A stretch of 64,000 nt of DNA from Bathymodiolus brooksi (GCA_963680875.1 OY804580.1:109681534-109745533); one strand, 5' to 3'; numbered from the stretch's first letter, positions 49,490 to 62,243 are shown. Notes: generated from the letters alone by a model not told the origin. A program made the numbers and translations.

Positions 49490-52235
49490 AAACTTTTACT
49501 CATCCGTCCAACAATTCACGTGATGTAAACCTTTACTCCTCCGTCCAATAATTCACGTGATGTAAACTTTTACTCGTCCGTCCAATAATTCACGTGATGT
49601 AAACTTTTACTCCTCCGTCCAACAATTCGTGTGATGTAAACTTTTACTCGTCCGTCCAACAATTCACGTGATGTAAACTTTTACTCCTCCGTCCAATAAT
49701 TCACGTGATGTAAACTTTTACTCGTCCGTCCAATAATTCACGTGATGTAAACTTTTACTCGTCCGTCCAATAATTCACGTGATGTAAGCTTTTACTCGTT
49801 CGTCCAACAATTCACGTGATGTAAACTTTTACTCGTCCGTCCAACAATTCAAGTGATGTAAACTTTTACTCCTCCGTCCAACAATTCGCGTGATGTAAAC
49901 TTTTACTTGTCCGTCCAACAATTCGTGTGATGTAAACTTTTACTCCTCCGTCCAATAATTCACGTGATGTAAACTTTTACTCGTCCGTCCAATAATTCAC
50001 GTGATGTAAGCTTTTACTCGTTCGTCCAACAATTCACGTGATGTAAACTTTTACTCGTCCGTCCAACAATTCACGTGATGTAAACTTTTACTCGTCCGTC
50101 CAACAATTCACGTGATGTAAACTTTTACTCCTCCGTCCAACAATTCGCGTGATGTAAACTTTTACTTTTCCGTCCAACAATTCAAGTGATGTAAACTTTT
50201 ACTCCTCCGTCCAATAATTAACGTGATGTAAGCTTTTACTCGTCCGTCCAATAATTCACGTGATGTAAACTTTTACTCGTCCGTCCAATAATTCACGTGA
50301 TGTAAGCTTTTACTCGTTCGTCCAACAATTCGCGTGATGTAAACTTTTACTTGTCCGTCCAACAATTCGTGTGATGAAAACTTTTACTCGTCCGTCCAAT
50401 AATTCACGTGATGTAAACTTTTACTTGTCCGTCCAATAATTCACGTGATGTAAACTTTTACTCGTCCGTCCAATAATTCACGTGATGTAAGCTTTTACTC
50501 GTCCGTCCAACAATTCGCGTGATGTAAACTTTTACTTGTCCGTCCAACAATTCGTGTGATGTAAACCTTTACTCGTCCGTCCAATAATTCACGTGTTGTA
50601 AACTTTTACTTGTCCGTCCAACAATTCGTGTGATGTAAACTTTTACTCGTCCGTCCAACAATTCACGTGATGTAAACTTTTACTCCTCCGTCCAATAATT
50701 CACGTGATGTAAACTTTTACTCGTCCGTCCAATAATTCACGTGATGTAAGCTTTAACTCGTCACGTGATGTAATCTTTTACTCGTCCGTCCAACAATTCG
50801 TGTGATGTAAACTTTTACTCGTCCGTCCAACAATTCGTGTGATGTAAACTTTTACTCGTCCGTCCAACAATTCACGTGATGTAAACTTTTACTCCTCCGT
50901 CCAATAATTCACATGATGTAAACTTTTACTCCTCCGTCCAATAATTCACGTGATGTAAACTTTTACTCGTCCGTCCAATAATTCACGTGATGTAAACTTT
51001 TACTCCTCCGTCCAATAATTCACGTGATGTAAACTTTTACTCCTCCGTCCAATAATTCACGTGATGTAAACTTTTACTTGTCCGTCCAACAATTCACGTG
51101 ATGTAAACTTTTACTCCTCCGTCCAATAATTCACGTGATGTAAACCTTTACTCCTCCGTCCAATAATTCATGTGATCTAAACTGTTACTCGTCCATCCAA
51201 CAATTCACGTGATGTAAACCTTTACTCCTCAGTCCAATAGTTTCATATGATGTAAACTGTTTAGTCTTCCGTCCAACAATTCACGTGATGTAAACTGTTA
51301 CCCCTTAGACCAACAATTCACGTGATGTAAACTGTTACTCCTTCGTCCAACCATTCACGTGATGCAAACTATTACTCCTCAGTCCAACCATTCACGCTAT
51401 GTCAAATGTTACTCCGCCGTCCAACAATTCATGTGATGTACACTTTATACTCATCTGTCCAACAATTCACGTGATGTATCTGTTACTCCTCAATCCAACC
51501 ATTCACGTGATGTAAACTATTATTCTTTAGTCCAACTATTCACGTAATGCAAACTGTTACTCCTTCGTCCAACAAATCACGTGATGTAAACTGTTACTCC
51601 TCAGTCCAACCATTCACGTGATGTAAACTGTTATTCTCTAGTCCAACAATCACGTGATGTAAACTGTTACTCCTCAGTCCAACCATTCACGTGATGTTCT
51701 CTAGTCCAACAAATCACGTGATGTAAACTGTTACTCCTCAGTCCAACAATTCACGTGATGTATCTGTTACATCTCTGTCAAACTATTCACGTGATGTAAA
51801 CTGTTACTCCTCAGTCCAACCATTCACGTGATGTAAACTGTTATTCTTTAGTCAAACTATTCACGTGATGTAATCTGTTACTCCTCATTCCAACTATTTA
51901 CGTAATGTAAACTGTTACTCCTTCGTCCAACAAATCACGTGATGTAAACTGTTACTCCTCAGTCCAACCATTCACGTGATGTAAACTGTTATACTTTAGT
52001 CCAACAAATCACGTGATGTAAACTGTTACTCCTCATTCCAACTATTCACGTGATGTAAACTGTTATTCTTTCGTCCAACAAATCACCTGATGTAAACTGT
52101 TATTCCTCAGTCCAACAATTCACGTGATGTAAAATGTTACTCCTTAATCCGTCCAACTATTCACGTGATGCAACTGTTGCTCCTCCATCCAACAATTTCC
52201 GTTATATTTAAACAGTTATTGCTATACCCTATAAT
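49490..52235. repeat. 37-bp satellite with TCACGTGA palindrome, about 73 units
   Basis: Unit ACGTGATGTAAACTTTTACT plus CGTCCGTCCAATAATTC. From 49.49 to about 51.2 kb units are uniform (CTTTTACTCGTCCG); from 51.2 to 52.2 kb they drift (CTGTTACTCCTCAGTCCAAC). Most units carry TCACGTGA, the symmetric E-box bound by MITF/TFE-type factors in animals. It lies between two convergent genes. Confidence 0.97.
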
Positions 52236-53522
52236 TTGTTCTCTATATAAATGCATTGGGAATAAAAATCAACATTTTTACTGTTTTTTTTAAATATCTC
52301 AAAATCCTTGAATCAGTGATCTGTTGACCGTCAACAGTTTTCGGTCTGTTGAACCGGGTCCGATCTGTTGACCGCTTGCCCTACTTTTATTGGTTGCTTA
52401 AAATAGCTGCACGCGTATGTCACGTGATTTCCTGTCGTCTGTGTAACGTTTACTAAAACCGACGTATGACCCATGTCTATGAGGCAGAATAATGGTGTGC
52501 ACCTCCTGTATTCATAAGTATTCGAAAAAATTTATCATGAACTTTCCGTATAATTATGTGTATTAAACTTATTGGTTGGTTCACTGAAACATTAGTTTGT
52601 GTAATTGTTAATGATCCTTTAGTTTTGTTCATCACTTTTCTAATGTACACAGTGTTGCTCACCCATGTATTTGTGGATAGATTCAAGATCTGCATTGGAA
52701 AAGGGGGGAGGGGGTATTTCCAGCATGTTGAACTTAGTTATTGGTTTGTTGTCTGGAACAAGGGCAGTAAAGGGTTTTTGTGATCTAGAATTGATCTGGT
52801 TTATATTCTGGCTGCATGAAATAATTGCACACCTCCTTTTCATAGGTGATTTTTTTTGTGGATTTTCCCACAACTGAAACACTAATGGTTCATTGTACAT
52901 GGGTGAACATCCTACATGTTATAGTTCATATAATTAACTGTGGCCTTCTCTAGTTGTTTGCCACCTTGAATCTTTGAATCTTGAATTGAAGTAGTAGATT
53001 TTCTGCATTTGCGACTTGCTCAGGGTATGGCCGTATCTATTGTTTGGGACAACAGTGAGTAGAGTGGGTATGAATTCAGTGTTGGTCTTGTATCTTAATT
53101 GATAAATATAATAGAAATGATATGTATAATACTGATAACTTATTTAATTTTTGTTTTGTTTACCAGTTACATTTTAACAGAATGAAACAGATTATTGATG
53201 TGTATGATTTTGATTTTGCTGATACTATATGAAATTAAAAGGATATAATTTATAACTGTAAAAATTGCAATATATTATGTTGTTTAGCTTTTTGTAGCCA
53301 TGTTTGATTACAGTCATTGTTTTTATTGTCTCTTTCGTTTGTCTTCTTTCTCTTTGTACTACTGTTCATTACATTTTTTCTGTTGTCTTCTTTCTTTTTG
53401 TACTACCGTTCATTTCATTTTTGTGTACTTATTATTATATTGGTTGGTCTGGTGCAGAATTTATGTATATTGTCTGTTTATTTATGATAATCAATCAGTG
53501 TGTTATGTTATAAGATTACTAA
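52236..53522. other. Sequence upstream of the LINE frame
   Basis: No coding feature recognised. It may be 5' UTR of the LINE in part (T-rich 53,100-53,520); the LINE 5' end cannot be placed. A GATCTGTTGACCG motif occurs at 52,318 and 52,362. Confidence 0.4.
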
Positions 53523-56500
53523 ATGGCTAGTGTAAGAATTATTTCAGTAAACTGTCAGGGACTCGGTAACATTGTAAAAAGAACAGATGTCTTTAATTAT
53601 CTAAAAAAAAAACATTGCAACATCTACTGTCTACAAGATACTCATTTTACTTGTGAAAATGAAAAGAGCATACGATCAAGTTCGGATTATGAATGTTATT
53701 TTAGCTCATTTACATCAAAAGCCAGGGGTACTGCTATTCTTTTTAACAATAATTTTGAATTTAATATTCTTAAAGAGAAAAGAGACATACATGGGAATTA
53801 TCTTGTTTTAGATATTAATGTTGACAAAATTAACTTTACACTTGTTTCTATTTATGGACCGAATGATGATAATCCTCAATTTTATGAGAATAATCATGTC
53901 AATAGTTGAGGAATTTGGAAATGAAAATTTTATAATTTGTGGTGATTTCAATCTTGTATTATGTCCAGAGTTAGATTACTGTAACTATTTGCATGTAAAT
54001 AACCCAAAGTCGAGAGAGAAGGTTTTAGAATTAATTGAAGAAAGAAGTCTAACAGACCCTTATAGGCAACTTTATCCAGATAGTTATCGTTATACTTGGA
54101 GGGGAAAAAATCCATTTAGACAGGCTATATTGGATTTTTTCCTTTTTACAGAAAGTATGCTTACTAATTTAAAAAATTGTACTATTGATCCAAGTTACAG
54201 ATCTGATCATTCAATGATTATTTTAAGCCTTGTGTTTAATCACTTCAATAAAGGTATGGGCTTGTGGAACTTTAACAACTCACTATTACACGAAAAGGAC
54301 TACAGCAAAATTGTAAGGGAAAACATCATTGATCTGAAAAAACAATATGCAGCATTAATCTATAATAGGGATAAAATTCAAGAAATTGATGATAATGAAC
54401 TGCAACTTACTATTAACGTTCAACTGTTTTTGGAAATGTTACTTTTAGAAATACGAGGAAATACAATTTCATTTGCAAGCTATATAAAAAAAATTAAGGA
54501 ACAGAGATTTAGAGTTCTTCAAGAAGAAAGTGCTACCCTTGATAAAAATGTTACTGAAAACTCAATTGAAAATTTAGAAACAAAAAAGCATGAATTGGAT
54601 TCTCTTAGAAATGAAAAAATGAAAGGTAAGTTAGTAAGATCAAGAGCTCAATGGGTAGATGAAGGAGAAAAGCCAACAAAATATTTTTGTGGGCTAGAGT
54701 CTAAAAATTATACCAGTAAGATAATTCCAAAAGTTGAAAAAGATAATGGGGAAATTGTTACAGATCAGAAGGAGATATTAAAAGAAGTACAATATTTTTA
54801 TGAAAATTTGCACAAAAATAAAGATGAAGATAAGGGTTGTAGTCTTAAAGATATTGTGGAGGGTTTGAAGGGGGCAAGTATAAGAAAACTCACAGAAGAA
54901 GAAAAAGATAATTTAGAAGGGGAAATTGGGAGCTTTGAAGCTGGGAAAATTTTGAAAAAGATGAAAAATAACAAAAGTCCTGGATCAGATGGGTTTACAT
55001 CAGAGTTTTTAAAGTTTGTTGGAAAGATCTGAAAGTTTTTGTTATTGGTTCTTTAAATTATGGGTATAGTTTAGGAAGTTTATCTGTTACACAAAAACAA
55101 GGTATAATCACATGTTTACCAAAGGGAGACAAATCAAGACATTTTCTAAAAAAATTGGCGGCCAATCTCATTGTTGAATACAGTATATAAGATTGGGTCT
55201 GGGGTGATAGCAAATAGAATTAAAAAAGTTCTCCCCACATTAATTAATAATGATCAGACTGGTTTTATTGCAGGTTGGTACATAGGGGAAAATATTAGGC
55301 TTTTGTTTGATATAATGGAATATGCAGAGGAGAATGATATACCTGGTTTATTTTTGTTAATAGATTTTGAGAAGGCTTTCGACTCAATATCATGGAAGTT
55401 TCTTAATAACATTTTAAAATTTTTCAATTTTGGGGAATCTATTCAAAAATGGGTTAAAACGTTTTATAACAACTTTAAATCTGCAGTCAATCAGGGAGAG
55501 AATTTATCTGAGTTTTTTCGCATAGAGAGAGGCTGTAGACAAGCGGATCCGTTGTCCCCTTATTTATTCATACTATGTGCTGAAATAATGGCTATAAAAA
55601 TAAGAGAAAACCCTAAAATAAAAGGAATTAAAGTCTTGCACTCAGAACATGAAATTTCTCAATTCGCTGATGATACATCAGTAATTTTGGATGGATCAGA
55701 AGAATCATTAAATGAAACGCTTTTGGAATTGAAATGGTTCAAAAAGATATCAGGCCTTAAAATAATTTTTTCAAAAATACAAGTTATTTGGATAGGAAGC
55801 ACAAAATACAGCAGTGATAGACTATGTGAAAACTGGAATCTCTCCTGGGGAAAAACTACGTTTACTGTTCTGGGAATAAATTTCGATGTTGATATTTCTA
55901 AAATTACAAAGATCAATTATGAAAAATATTTAAAATAAATGAAAGGACTCTTTAAACAGTGGAACAAAAGAAATTTAACTCCTATAGGTAAGATTACTGT
56001 GGTTAAATCACTAATTCTGCCAGTACTTAACCATCTTTTTATTGTACTTCCAAACCCTAGTATAGAAATTATTAAAGATATTGAAGATATGTTATATACA
56101 TTTATTTGGAAATCATCTGTTAATAGATTGAAAAAGGATATCATGCAAAAGGGGTATCAAGAGGGGGGACTTAAGATGATTAATATACATTCTTTTATTT
56201 TGGCTTTGAAGTCCACATGGATCAGGAGACTCTTTTTCAACAATTGTAAATGGCAGAATATTTTTATGTCATCAATTGATATAAATAAACTATCATGTGG
56301 CGGTAGTGGATATATAGAACAAGTAATAGAAAGTGTAAAAAATCTATTTTGGAAGGATGCATTATATGCTTGGAAATCTGTTATTGAAAAAGACGAAAAC
56401 AAAGATTGGACAAACTTTCTTTTGTGTAAATTTTTTGCAATATAATGGGGTTATTAGTTCTTTACGACAAATGCTAAAATTATATCCATATGGAGACAAA

Positions 56501-57169
56501 TCATCTAATTTACAGACTCCTTTTGTCCCATCATCTCTACAAAATATTTTTCGAAGTTCTAAAGGTTCAAAAGATATGTACACAATTCTAAATAAAAACA
56601 GTAGTTTTCCTACAGCTCAAAGAAAATGGAATACATTTTTCGATATTAATTCAAATGAGTGGAAACAAATGTATATACTCCCTTTTAAAGCTACTGCATG
56701 TACAAAATTACATTGGTTTCAATTTAAAATAAACCACAATATTCTGGCTACTAATTATTTCCTGAAAAAAATTAAAATTATTGATGATGCAAATTGTAAT
56801 TTTTGCCAAAAGGAAAATGAAACCATTGAACACATTTTTGGGGGTTGTGAAAATGTACAAAATATTCTAGGGCAAGTAAATTCTTGGTTCGGTGACAAAG
56901 ACATAAACCAAACATTTTTAAAGAAGACTCTAATTTTTGGGGATGTTGATAAAGTATATAAAGATGATGTATACAATGCCATTTTACTAAACATAAAATA
57001 CTATATATATACAAACAGATGTCTGAAGAAAAAATTATCCATTCATTCGCTTAAAGCCTGTTTGATAAATTTATATAAAACTGAAAAAATGATTGCTGTC
57101 CGAAATCAAAGAATTGCAGAATTTCAATTACATTGGAGTACTTTTGAAAAACTGTTTGAGGATTGTTGA
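53523..57169 (+). pseudogene. L1/Tx1-like LINE ORF2 (endonuclease + reverse transcriptase), decayed
   Basis: Starts ATGGCTAGTGTAAGAATTAT. The endonuclease has SVNCQGLG, CLQDTHFT, SIYGPN, ICGDFN and SDHSMI, in order. The reverse transcriptase has NKSPGSDGFTSEFL, NWRPISLLNTVYKI, DQTGFIAGWYIGENI, LIDFEKAFDSISW, RGCRQADPLSPYLF (Gly to Ala change in the usual QGDPLSP) and QFADDTSVI. A C-terminal CNFCQKENETIEHIFGGC is a CCHC-type knuckle found in this clade. Frame breaks lie near 53,890-53,905, 55,015, 55,150 and 56,420-56,440, and TAA at 55,936-55,938 interrupts the frame. It is therefore inactive. No ORF1 was found. Confidence 0.93.
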
Positions 57170-57783
57170 CATAGTTTTTATTCATATGTAAATTCCCTTT
57201 CCATAGAGATTCCACTAAATACTAACTGATATAGTCTATCTAAATATACTTTTCTTGTTTATATTTACTATACTATAGTATACTTTATAGTATGCTCATT
57301 ACGGGATAATTAAAACAATATGAATGTTTGATCCATCCAAATAATACTTTTGTATATCTGGTACAGTGTTATAGTCCAATTGATTGTTTGCACCAGGCCA
57401 GACCATAAAAGTTTTACATATAAATGCCAATATAAAGTACAATTTCATCTTCTCAATGTCTTCTTTTTTTTTCTTTTTTTTAAAATACACTAAAATTCTT
57501 ATCTACTTTTTTTCCTAATTATACAATATTTATCACATATATATCAATAGTAAACAATTTTAAACTCTGCAAAATACTCCTTTTCTCATCTTTTATATTC
57601 TAAAAAAAAAAAAAAACTCCACTGCAATATACATATGATTGTATATTGGAAAAGATTGTAAGAAGATTTAATTGTACTTTACTATATAGATTGTATGATG
57701 TTGTATATGTTATTATATTATTGTACTCTATTCTGTATTGATGTATTTTGCAGTTGAGAAAAAAAAAAAAAACAAAAAAAAAC
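53523..57783 (+). mobile_element. LINE retrotransposon (L1/Tx1-like) with A-rich 3' end
   Basis: Body as in the ORF2 entry; a 3' UTR of about 0.6 kb follows, with A-runs at 57,602-57,616 and 57,757-57,783. The element separates the 37-bp satellite from its degenerate remnant at 58,030. Left border uncertain. Confidence 0.85.
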
Positions 57784-58029
57784 GACTTATTAATGAATTG
57801 TATATATACTATAGCAAAAAAGACTGCTATTGGAATGGCAGAAATGCAGGATACAAATTCAAATATAATGTATAAGCTGGTCGCGATAAACCAGTAAAAC
57901 TAAAAACAGGAAAAGAAATTAAATTAGAAAGCATTAAATATGATAAGGTATAACAAATCAGTTAAAGACTGGATCCTCGAACAACAGCTGTTGTCCTTGG
58001 ACCTAGTCAATAACTGTATATTGTTATCA
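57784..58029. other. Spacer after the LINE
   Basis: AT-rich; nothing recognised. Confidence 0.4.
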
Positions 58030-58420
58030 AACAATATAAAAACGTTACTCCCTGGTTAACAAATCCATTTAATATATTAGTTGTTACCTCTGTGGCAAGC
58101 AATTGCCGTAATATACAATATCACTTCTACGTCAAACAATTCCCGGGATATTAAATATCACTTCCACGTCAAACAATTTCCTTAATATAAAATATCACTT
58201 CCACGTCAAACAATTTCTTTAATATAAAATATTACTCCTCCGTGAAGCAATTCCTGTGATATAAACTATTACTTTGACTTTAGATAATTCTGGTAATAAA
58301 AACAGTATTCCTCCATTAAACAATATCCGTGATGTAACATGCCTACTGCTCTGTCAAACAATTCCTTGTAAAATATATAATTGTTACTTCTACGTCAAAC
58401 AATTCCCATTATATAATATG
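58030..58420. repeat. Degenerate 37-bp satellite, about 10 units
   Basis: ATATCACTTCCACGTCAAAC plus AATTTCCTTAATATAAA repeats with a 37-bp period and aligns with the unit of 49.5-52.2 kb (TTACT..T.CGTC.AA.AATTC...T.AT.TAA). It runs into the last codons of the MAM exon. Confidence 0.8.
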
Positions 58421-58751
58421 AGATCGTCTAGATAAACATCACCAACAAGATAGAGTCGTTCAACTTGTATAGCAATAAAATGGTCAAGCGGCATTGATGG
58501 TATATTAACAGTCCCTCTAGACCAAGCAGAACAATTGTCATCACTAACTGATCTAGTCCATAAAGTACCCCCGAAATATTTTTCACCACTAAAAACATAG
58601 CCCATAAGAATAGAGAGGTAATTAGCATAAGGTTTACATAGTTTGTAATGGAAGGTGAAACACCTCTGACCCTCTGATTGCATCACTGGAGATACAAGTC
58701 GAGCTTTCCCACCAGCAGGGAATCTTTTTCCATTATATTTCAGGAACCAGT
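58390..58751 (-). CDS. MAM gene exon 3, last MAM part and stop
   Basis: Minus-strand acceptor TTTATTTCAG at 58,752. Reads DWFLKYNGKRFPAGGKARLV, SPVMQSEGQRCFTFHYKL, LWTRSVSDDNCSAW and GDVYLDDLILYNGNC, the classic MAM ending (DD....G.C), then LT and TAG (58,392-58,390). The last codons and the stop fall in satellite-related sequence, so the true C-terminus or splice donor may have been lost. Confidence 0.85.
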
Positions 58752-61700
58752 CTGAAATAAATGAAAATTTAATACATTCTTGCTTATGATTAAATAAATA
58801 TCTAAAAAAGTATGTCATTATCTCCATTGTGCTTGTATTCTCTGTATTTTCATGTCCTCAATAGAATGTGATCATTTAACTATGAAATACATATACAAGA
58901 CTGTTAAGAGTACTCTATATAGAATAAAGACAGTTTGGAAGATCGAGAAAGACAATAGAATTAATATCACTGAGAGTCCGATAGGACAAGATGCAGTAGT
59001 AGTAATATTGTATGTCGAGACCTTCAAAACTGACGTCATTGGTTTTTTTTATCGACTTAAGATCATTAATAATGCGTCTGACGTCATACTGGTCGATATT
59101 TAGCCGTATCAGTATCATTGCGTTGATCCTGAAGATATCATTCGGTGAGATTAAAGGAAAAAAACTTCTAACTACAGATAAAATAATCATCCCATTAAGT
59201 TGCTGTAGACAATTCAACTTGTTTAAAAGAAATACAAGCAACATTTAACAACACAAAAAAACAAAAACAAAAACAACAAAGTTCACTTCGGATTAACGGA
59301 ATATTCAAGAAAATAAATATAACCATAGCTCTTCAATACAACAACGGGGTAGTTTTTACAATTCAGCTTATGCGATTTTGCGAATTCGCCTTCAATGCCA
59401 TATTGCTTTCAAAACTTTATTCTCGATAAACGATTCAACGATAGTAATGTATATATTTATAGTACCTGTATTTGACAGACTGACGGATTGATCCAGGGTC
59501 CAGTAGGCAATATCATGTGTGCTGTTACTGTATCCACATGTATTACCGTCTTTAAACTGACAGTTTAATAAGTGCATACCTACAAAATGTAAACTACAGA
59601 TTTTATTTCTTTGTATTCAATAATGTATGCTTAACTCTATATTAGACAGTATTTTTTTTAATTTTGAGTATGTTTTATATAGTTAAGATATAATATATAT
59701 ATTGTTTTGTATTAGAAAATTAAGAAAATAATGAAATAAATATAATAATCAATTATTATTTTGTTTACACGGTTGCTATGTGTTTACCTATTTGACCTCT
59801 GTTTGTAGACAGATCGTTCTTTTCTTCATTTGTTTCCCTACTGTGTTTATCCTTAATCGTGGACAAGTTTCCTGTCTGTCTGTTGTATCAAAATGTGACA
59901 TACATTTTAGCTCCTCTAACCATGAACAGCATCGGTGAAGTCATGGTTAGTGTGGTAGATTGTGGGTTCGATTCCAGGTCGGGTCACGTGAGCCAGTGAC
60001 TATACAATTGACATTTGCTGCTTCTCTGCTAATCATTCAACATTAAGGTGCACGAACAATGATTAGCGGAATCAGGCTAATATGTCTGGGTGGAGCAACA
60101 TGCCTACTCGCAGGCTGTTGTCTCGGTGGGATTCAGGCTAATGTGTCTGGGTGGAGCAACATGCCTACTCTCAGTCTGTTGTCTCGGTGGGATTCAGACT
60201 AACGTGTCTGGGTGGAGCGACATGCCTCCTCGCAGGCTGTTGTCTCGGTGGGAATCAGGCTAATGTGTCTGGGTGGAGCGACATGCCTACTCGCAGTCTG
60301 TTGTCTCGGTGGGAATCAGGCTAATATGTCTGGGTGGGGCGACATGCCTACTCGCAGTCTGTTGTCTCGGTGGGATTCAGGCTAATGTGTCTGGGTGGAG
60401 CGACATGCCTACTCGCAGGCTGTTGTCTCGGTGGGAAACAGGCTAATGTTTCTGGGTGGAGCGACATGCCTACTCGCAGTCTGTTGTCTCGGTGGGAATC
60501 AGGTTAATGTGTCTGGGTGGAGCGACATGCCTACTCGCAGGCTGTTGTCTCGGTGGGAATCAGGCTAATGTATCTGGGTGGAGCGACATGCCTACTCGCA
60601 GGCTGTTGTCTCGGTGGGAATGAGGTTAATGTGTCTGGGTGGAGCGACATGCATACTCGCAGGCTGTTGTCTCGGTGGGAATCAGGCTAATGTGTCTGGG
60701 TGGAGCGACATGCCTACTCGCAGGCTGTTGTCTCGGTGGGAATCAGGCTAATGTGTCTGGGTGGAGCGACATGCCTACTCGCAGTCTGTTGTCTCGGTGG
60801 GAATCAGGCTAACGTGTCTGGGTGGAACGACATGCCTACTCGTAGGCTGTTGTCTCGGTGGGAATCAGGCTAATGTGTCTGGGTGGAGCGACATGCCTAC
60901 TCGCAGGCTCTTGTCTCGGTGGGAATCAGGCTAATGTGTCTGGTAGGAGCAACATGCCTACTCTCAGTCTGTTGTCTCGGTGGGAATCAGGCTATTGTGT
61001 CTGGGTGCAGCGACATGCCTACTCGCAGGCTGTTGTCTCGGTGGGAATCAGGCTAATCTGTCTGGGTGGAGCGACATGCCTACTCGCAGGCTGTTGTCTC
61101 GGTGGGAATCAGGATAATGTGTCTGGGTGGAGCGACATGCCTACTCGCAGGCTGTTGTCTCGGTGGGAATCAGGCTAATGTGTCTGGGTGGAGCGACATG
61201 CCTACTCGCAGCTGTTGTCTCGGTGGGAATCATGCTAATGTGTCTGGGTGGAGCGACATGCCTACTCGCAGTCTGTTGTCTCGGTGGGAATCAGGCTAAT
61301 ATGTCTGGGTGGAGCGACATGCCTACTCGCAGGCTGTTGTCTCGGTGGGAATCAGGCTAAGGTGTCTGGGTGGAGCGACATGCCTACTCGCAGTCTGTTG
61401 TCTCGGTGGGATAGCTCTATTAAAATTCACACTATCAGTGTAGGTCTAGTACAAAGCGGACATCATCATCTTTCATCGACTATAACTTGTTCTGATTGTT
61501 CTCGCCATGATATAGCTAGAAAATTGCTCAATGATGTTAAACAAAAATCACTCACTGACTCACTTCTCTAACCATGACAATAACAAACTGATTTCTTTGA
61601 ATTGATTGCTCAAATGTAATAATTACATTTACTTTGAACCAGTTTAACCTCGACACTTTTTATTGAAATGCATGTACCAAACCAGTGAACGATCACGTAT

Positions 61701-62243
61701 GTGTGTTAGAAGTATCAACTTTGTCTCTGTTTCTATGATTTGCCAAAGTATTTTCCAATTGTACCGACAGTGTTGTATTTTTTCTTCATTTTATTACCTC
61801 ACATTTTCACAGTTTTCGTCATATCTGTAACAATAGCAAGCATGAAAATATGGACCGGTATCCATTTTTTGATCACCTCAAATCACAAATAAATTACTTA
61901 CCAATACAATGCTCATTCGATATTACGACATCGTCTACCGCAACTCCACCATTCCAATAGGATAAAACCGATGACGCAATTAGGTGTAATTGATTAGTAG
62001 AAGCTGGTACTGCAACTTCCGCTTTCTGCCAGGTACCAGACGAAAATGACAAGGACCATAATTCAGTTTCATCTTTTTCCTTTGACACATCTTTAATTTT
62101 CAGTGACAATGCATAATTTCCGTAAGACGTGTATGCAAAATGTAAACATCTTTCATTTGCCGTTTTGCTTAGTCTAACTTGCAAAACTGCCTCAGATAAT
62201 TTATTGTCTTGTACTAAGTATTTGTCTGCATATAAAAAGTTAC
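58390..62243 (-). CDS. MAM-domain gene, three exons, 5' incomplete
   Basis: Span of the gene; exons are listed separately. It carries two MAM domains: the second half of one (62,243-61,902), then a complete one (59,579-59,466 plus 58,751-58,390). MAM domains are extracellular beta-sandwich adhesion modules of secreted or membrane proteins. All joins are phase 1. The upstream part is outside the window. The 61-bp satellite and a SINE lie in its first intron. It converges with the polycystin-like gene. The protein family beyond MAM cannot be named. Confidence 0.85.
59466..59579 (-). CDS. MAM gene exon 2, start of second MAM domain (phase 1 to 1)
   Basis: Minus-strand acceptor TTTTGTAG, donor ACAG/GTACTA. 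Reads GMHLLNCQFKDGNTCGYSNS, THDIAYWTLDQSVSLSNTG. C.F.DG..CGY........W is the MAM start. Joins to DWFLKYNG. Confidence 0.85.
59935..61560 (+). repeat. tRNA-derived SINE (type I) with an amplified core
   Basis: Head with B-box GGTTCGATTCC (59,965-59,975), GGTCGGGTCACGTGAGCCAG and ATTAAGGTGC as in other type I copies. The core is repeated 22 times (next entry). After it come the usual core-to-tail part and TTCTCGCCATGATATAGCTA with GATGTTAAACAAAAATCACT (61,498-61,560). So one SINE insertion contains the whole array. Confidence 0.88.
60069..61411. repeat. 61-bp satellite derived from the SINE core, 22 units
   Basis: Unit GAATCAGGCTAATGTGTCTG, GGTGGAGCGACATGCCTACT, CGCAGGCTGTTGTCTCGGTG plus G. 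It aligns with the single-copy core at 14,465-14,525. Plus-strand frames of about 77-107 codons through it are artefacts of the repeat. Confidence 0.95.
61902..62243 (-). CDS. MAM gene exon 1 in window (phase 1 to 1)
   Basis: Minus-strand acceptor TTAATTGTAG, perfect donor ATTG/GTAAGT. Reads GNFLYADKYLVQDNKLSEAV, RCLHFAYTSYGNYALSLKIK, ELWSLSFSSGTWQKAEVAVP and GGVAVDDVVISNEHC. This is the C-terminal two thirds of a MAM domain (C..F.Y...G....L, LW......W..A.V.VP, GG.A.DDV......C). Confidence 0.88.

Noticed and set aside
53300..53530. Small hydrophobic frames just before the LINE ORF
   Set aside because: T-rich sequence translated in two frames; no start context or similarity.
58852..59244. Open frames of 83 (plus) and 109 (minus) codons between MAM exons
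   Set aside because: No recognised domain, no supporting splice sites in phase with the MAM exons; kept as intron.
60858..61571. Overlapping plus-strand frames with periodic MERHAYSQAV-type sequence
   Set aside because: Translation of the 61-bp SINE-core satellite.
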